Made by a program: the position numbers and the translations under genes
The notes under the pieces: model-generated
What the model was told of the DNA's origin: nothing
Database searches by the model: none
The model's input: only the letters and a program-made list of their open reading frames with translations
From: Gemmatimonadota bacterium
Lineage (GTDB): Bacteria; Gemmatimonadota; Gemmatimonadetes; Gemmatimonadales; Gemmatimonadaceae
Assembly (NCBI GenBank): GCA_003221805.1
Contig: QHUA01000138.1
Coordinates: 1 to 39,835, forward strand
Reading direction: 5' to 3'
Length of the DNA stretch: 39,835 bases
Shown here: piece after piece, positions 36,482 to 39,835 of the stretch
Layout: each line of letters begins with the position of its first letter
Numbering within the stretch: the stretch's first letter is position 1

Positions 36482-38064
36482 GCGGCGCCCACTGCTATCG
36501 GTGTCGACGGCCCGGTCTGCGGCGCGTCGACTACTGGCAGTCCCTTGAAGCCGATTGACTCATAGCTGAGTCCGGCAAAAGACTTGTGTAAGCTGGCGAG
36601 CTTGGTGAATACCTCGGACGGAAGGAAGAAACTGGACTGCTTTCCCATTGCGCCAAGCAGATCACCGAGCACCAGCCAGCTGGGCCTCGTTTCGCCGGGA
36701 GCCTGGCGCGCCTGCGTAAAGCGCTGAACGCGCCCACGGAGATTGGTGACCGTTCCTTCCTCTTCCGAGAAGTTGGCGATGGGGAGGACGACCGAAGCGC
36801 GCTCCAGTCCAAGGGGCATCACGGAGCTGATCACGACGACCTCGCTCGCTCGCGACACCTCTGACAGATCGACACCAGCGAGATCCTCGCCCGCGATCAG
36901 AAGGACGTCGCCTTGACCGAGTCCCGCAAGGAGATCTTTCGTTTTCTTGAAGCCGAGGGTTTCCGCACCGTGGACGTTAGCGGCGCGCTCTCTCCTCAGT
37001 GCGAGGTCTTCGACGCCAGCGAGCGGAGCCTCTTCACCCTCGGCGACTCTGAACGCGCCACTTCCACCCTGCATCAACTGGGTGAGAAGGAACAGCGACT
37101 CGTTCGAGAGCATTGGCGACGCGGCGACGAACACTTTCTTGCCGGTGAGAGCGCGGGCCGCGACAGAAATCGCCTTCTCCCAGCTTGTTGCAGCGAGCCC
37201 CGAGCTGCCGTTTCTCATCATCGGCTGCTCGACGCGCTCTTTCTCGTTCATCCAGCGATAATTCAGGCGACCCCAGTCGCACATGAAGAACGCGTTGACG
37301 TGCTCGTTGGCACGCGGCCGCATGCGCACGATCTGGTTCTCGCGCGTCTCCATGATCACGTTGCAGCCCTGAGTGCAATTGGGACAGATCGATGCAGTGC
37401 GATCGAGCTCCCAGGCGCGCGCCTTGTTCAGGAAATCTTTCGACAGCAGCGCACCTACTGGGCAGAGATCGATGACATTGGCAGCCCACGGATGCGTCAT
37501 GTCCCGACCTTCGAATTTTCCGATGACGGCGCGGTCGCCGCGCTCACTCACGTTGAGCGTCGGCTCGTGGGCGACGTCGTCCATGAACCGCACACATCGC
37601 GTGCAGAGAATGCAGCGGTTCGGCACGTACATGACGTCGCCGCCAAAGTCTTCAGCGGGATTGAAGCGCTTCGGCTCGCGATAGCGTGAATCGAGTCGAC
37701 CTTCCTGGTAGGTGTAGTCCTGCAGCTCACACTCGCCAGACTGATCGCAGATCGGACAGTCGAGTGGGTGGTTGATGAGCAGCATCTCGAGCACGCCTTT
37801 GCGGGCGTCGAGTGATTTCTCGGAGTGGACGTGGACTACCTGCCCCTCTGCAACGGTCGTCGCGCACGAGGGTGCCAGCTTGGGCGCCTTCTCGACCTCG
37901 ACCAGGCACATCCGACAAACACCGGCGATGGGCAGGCCCGGATGATAGCAGTAGTGTGGGATCAGAATTCCCACTGTCTTGGCCGCCTCGAGAATCATAG
38001 TCCCTTCAGCGACGCTGACCGGCCGGCCTTCGATCGTGAGGTTCACCATCTTCTGCTCGGCCAT
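36478..38064 (-). CDS. nuoG: NADH-quinone oxidoreductase subunit G, short form
   Basis: Iron-sulfur subunit of the peripheral arm. It holds the 2Fe-2S N1b ligands Cys39, Cys50, Cys53 and Cys67, the His/Cys N5 ligands His99, Cys103, Cys106 and Cys112, the N4 cysteines 151, 154, 157 and 201, and the extra N7 cluster cysteines 227, 230, 234 and 262. At 528 residues it lacks much of the molybdopterin-oxidoreductase-like C-terminal part found in E. coli (908 residues). The retained C-terminal part has no visible catalytic motif. It starts ATG in a TAATG overlap with nuoF. Confidence 0.96.
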   Translation of the reverse strand: MAEQKMVNLTIEGRPVSVAEGTMILEAAKTVGILIPHYCYHPGLPIAGVCRMCLVEVEKAPKLAPSCATTVAEGQVVHVHSEKSLDARKGVLEMLLINHPLDCPICDQSGECELQDYTYQEGRLDSRYREPKRFNPAEDFGGDVMYVPNRCILCTRCVRFMDDVAHEPTLNVSERGDRAVIGKFEGRDMTHPWAANVIDLCPVGALLSKDFLNKARAWELDRTASICPNCTQGCNVIMETRENQIVRMRPRANEHVNAFFMCDWGRLNYRWMNEKERVEQPMMRNGSSGLAATSWEKAISVAARALTGKKVFVAASPMLSNESLFLLTQLMQGGSGAFRVAEGEEAPLAGVEDLALRRERAANVHGAETLGFKKTKDLLAGLGQGDVLLIAGEDLAGVDLSEVSRASEVVVISSVMPLGLERASVVLPIANFSEEEGTVTNLRGRVQRFTQARQAPGETRPSWLVLGDLLGAMGKQSSFFLPSEVFTKLASLHKSFAGLSYESIGFKGLPVVDAPQTGPSTPIAVGAA

Positions 38065-39377
38065 TACGCCACCGCCGCCGTCACGGGGTGGAAGCGACGT
38101 CCCTGGATCAGGGCCTCGAACTCATTGCGGAATTTCTTGATCCCCGACACTACCGGCACTGCGCACGAATCACTCAGCACGCAGATGGTCTTGCCCGTCA
38201 TCTGCTCCGCTATGTCCAGCAGTGTGTCGAGGTCCTCCATGGTTCCTTCGCCGTCTCTGATGCGCTCGAGGATCTTGGTCGTCCAGGCGGTTCCCTCGCG
38301 GCACTGGGTGCACTGCGCACAGCTCTCGTGGGCGAAGAAGCGCGCGATGCGCGCGATCACCGTCACCATCGGCTGCGCATCGTCGATGACGATCACCCCG
38401 CCGGAGCCGAGCATAGAGCCCTGTGCGACGAAGCCTTCGTAATCCATGAGCGTCGCTTCGGCTTCTTCCATGTTCTGAATCGGAACCGACGCGCCGCCCG
38501 GAATGATCGCTTTGAATTTCCGACCGTGGAGCGGGCCGCCGCACAAGTCGAGAAGAAATTCCTTGAACGGAAAACCCATCACCACTTCGTAAGTGCCTGG
38601 ACGTTGCACGTTGCCGCACACCGAATAGAGCTTCGTGCCCGTGCTCTTCGGACTGGAGAGCGACATCTTCTTGTACCAATCAGCGCCATTGAGAAGAATG
38701 GGCGCGGCGGCAATAAGCGTCTCGACGTTGTTGATGGTGGTGGGCATCCCAAACACGCCCGACACAGCCGGAAATGGCGGTTTGATGCGCGGGTTGCCGC
38801 GACGTCCCTCGAGTGATTCCATCAACGCTGTTTCTTCGCCGCAGATGTAGGCGCCCGCACCCTTGTGCACGTGCACGTCGATCCGCTTGCCGCTGCCCAT
38901 GGCGTTCTTGCCGATGATACCGGCGGCGTAGGCTTCCTTGACCGCCTCTTCCATCCAATAGAGCGGCTCAGTGAATTCGCCGCGGATGTAGACGTAGGCG
39001 GTCTCCGCTCCAATGGCATAAGCACCGATCGCGCAGCCCTCGACCAGCGCATGCGGTGTCCAGCGCATTAGCTCTCGGTCCTTGAACGTCCCCGGCTCGG
39101 ATTCGTCGGCATTGCAGCACAGATAGTGCGGCTTGCCGTCGCCCGGCTTCATGAACGACCACTTCAAGCCGGTAGGAAAGCCCGCACCGCCGCGCCCCCG
39201 CAGACCCGATTCCTTGACGATGTTGACGATCTCCGCCGGCTGCATGTCGAGCGCCTTCTCGAGCGCCTTATATCCGCCGCGCTTTTTCCAGCCAGCGAGG
39301 GTGCGCGCTTCGGCATCTCCGAAGTATTTGGAGAGGACCGTCGTTTCTCTTGAGTGAGGCAGGTGGGGAAAACCCAT
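38064..39377 (-). CDS. nuoF: NADH-quinone oxidoreductase subunit F
   Basis: FMN- and NADH-binding subunit. The FMN/NADH motif GLRGRGGAGFPTGLKW is at about 59-73, CNADESEPGTFKDR at 88-101, GAGAYICGEETALMESLEG at 173-191, and the N3 cluster cysteines are 353, 356, 359 (ESCAQCTQCREG) and 399. The ORF track extends upstream into nuoE; the right start is the ATG at 39377 (MGFPHLPHSR), overlapping the nuoE stop as TAATG. Length 437 residues is normal. Confidence 0.97.
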   Translation of the reverse strand: MGFPHLPHSRETTVLSKYFGDAEARTLAGWKKRGGYKALEKALDMQPAEIVNIVKESGLRGRGGAGFPTGLKWSFMKPGDGKPHYLCCNADESEPGTFKDRELMRWTPHALVEGCAIGAYAIGAETAYVYIRGEFTEPLYWMEEAVKEAYAAGIIGKNAMGSGKRIDVHVHKGAGAYICGEETALMESLEGRRGNPRIKPPFPAVSGVFGMPTTINNVETLIAAAPILLNGADWYKKMSLSSPKSTGTKLYSVCGNVQRPGTYEVVMGFPFKEFLLDLCGGPLHGRKFKAIIPGGASVPIQNMEEAEATLMDYEGFVAQGSMLGSGGVIVIDDAQPMVTVIARIARFFAHESCAQCTQCREGTAWTTKILERIRDGEGTMEDLDTLLDIAEQMTGKTICVLSDSCAVPVVSGIKKFRNEFEALIQGRRFHPVTAAVA

Positions 39378-39835
39378 TATGCGAGTTCCGCCAGAAGTTC
39401 GGGGACTCTGTCGGGGGTTACCGACTCGATGAACTTTTCGTTGATCATCACCGGCGTGGCAAAGCCACACGCGCCGAGACACTCGACTTCGATGACCGTG
39501 AACTTGCCGTCCGGAGATGTCAGTCCGACCTCACCGGTGTTCGTGTGCCGAACAAATGCCTTGAGCACGTCCTCAGCGCCGCAGATTCCGCACGGCGACG
39601 TCGTGCACACCTGGATGAAATACTTTCCCACTGGGTGCTGGTGGTACATGGTGTAGAACGTCACCACTCCCTTCACGTACGCGGGCGTCAGATCGAGCAG
39701 ACCTGCGACCTCCACCATTCCTTCTTCGCTCACCCAGCCGCGCTCGCGTTGCACGATCCACAGCGCGGGTAAGAGCGCCGCCATCTTCACCGGATAGCGT
39801 TCGAGAAGCTCGTCCAGCTCCTTCTTTGCATCACC
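39377..39835 (-). CDS. nuoE: NADH-quinone oxidoreductase subunit E (5' end cut by window)
   Basis: Thioredoxin-like 2Fe-2S subunit (N1a). The ligands are in VCTTSPCGICG and ECLGACGF (CX4C and CX3C). The ORF track begins at a GTG codon, but the same frame is open to the last base of the window and encodes the family-like stretch KKELDELLERYPVKMAALLP, so the true start lies beyond 39835. At least 152 residues are visible. It overlaps nuoF. Confidence 0.95.
   Translation of the reverse strand, partial: GDAKKELDELLERYPVKMAALLPALWIVQRERGWVSEEGMVEVAGLLDLTPAYVKGVVTFYTMYHQHPVGKYFIQVCTTSPCGICGAEDVLKAFVRHTNTGEVGLTSPDGKFTVIEVECLGACGFATPVMINEKFIESVTPDRVPELLAELA

Noticed and set aside
39378-39482. N-terminal extension of nuoF
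   Set aside because: Lies inside nuoE; the ATG at 39377 gives the TAATG overlap and normal length.

Overview
This is a housekeeping segment of a Gram-negative, LPS-making bacterium that probably respires with menaquinone. By eye it is GC-rich, at roughly 60%. All 40 genes I can support lie on the minus strand, so transcription runs from high to low coordinates. Of the 39 gene junctions, 23 overlap, mostly as ATGA, GTGA, TGATG or TAATG. Only four gaps exceed 30 bp, and the longest is 151 bp. I see no tRNA, rRNA, CRISPR array, insertion sequence or prophage. The mix of genes fits a lineage such as Gemmatimonadota: a proteobacterial-style Kdo/Lpt/rpoN block, futalosine-type menaquinone genes, complex I and a chromosomal XerD-like recombinase. 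That placement is inference, not a match.

Layout in transcription order (right to left). (1) 39835-28515: nuoE-F-G-H-I-J-K-L-M-N of NADH:quinone oxidoreductase; nuoE is cut by the window edge and nuoA-D would lie outside. (2) 28508-24453: a phosphomannomutase/phosphoglucomutase, a short UPF0182-type membrane protein and a carbamate kinase. (3) 24395-22007: sucC-sucD-ndk. SucD appears to lack 19 residues of its CoA-binding domain. (4) 21911-15842: yceD(DUF177)-rpmF-plsX-fabH-fabD-fabG, then a 151-bp gap with a 43-bp tandem duplication and a likely promoter, then acpP-fabF; this is the order known from E. coli. (5) 15837-8984: mqnE-mqnA-mqnC (menaquinone), ispF (isoprenoid precursor), a DedA membrane protein, a XerD-like recombinase, trpG/pabA and an outer-membrane beta-barrel protein, with no gap over 18 bp. 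(6) 8896-35: a promoter, then kdsB-pyrG-kdsA-kdsD-lptC-lptA-lptB-rpoN, closed by a hairpin.

The blocks form a coherent programme. The fab genes build acyl chains for membrane lipid and lipid A. The kds genes with CTP synthase make CMP-Kdo, and lptABC export LPS. IspF feeds isoprenoid synthesis, which supplies the menaquinone tail and undecaprenyl carriers. MqnE/A/C make the menaquinone head group used by the Nuo complex. SucCD, Ndk and carbamate kinase handle phosphoryl transfer to nucleotides.

I do not see a clearly undescribed multi-gene system. The features most worth a second look are inside familiar genes: an N-terminal domain of about 155 residues on LptB, the SucD deletion, a CX5CX2C cysteine motif in MqnE, the absence of kdsC from an otherwise complete Kdo/Lpt block, the duplication upstream of acpP, and leader hairpins at yceD and sucC.
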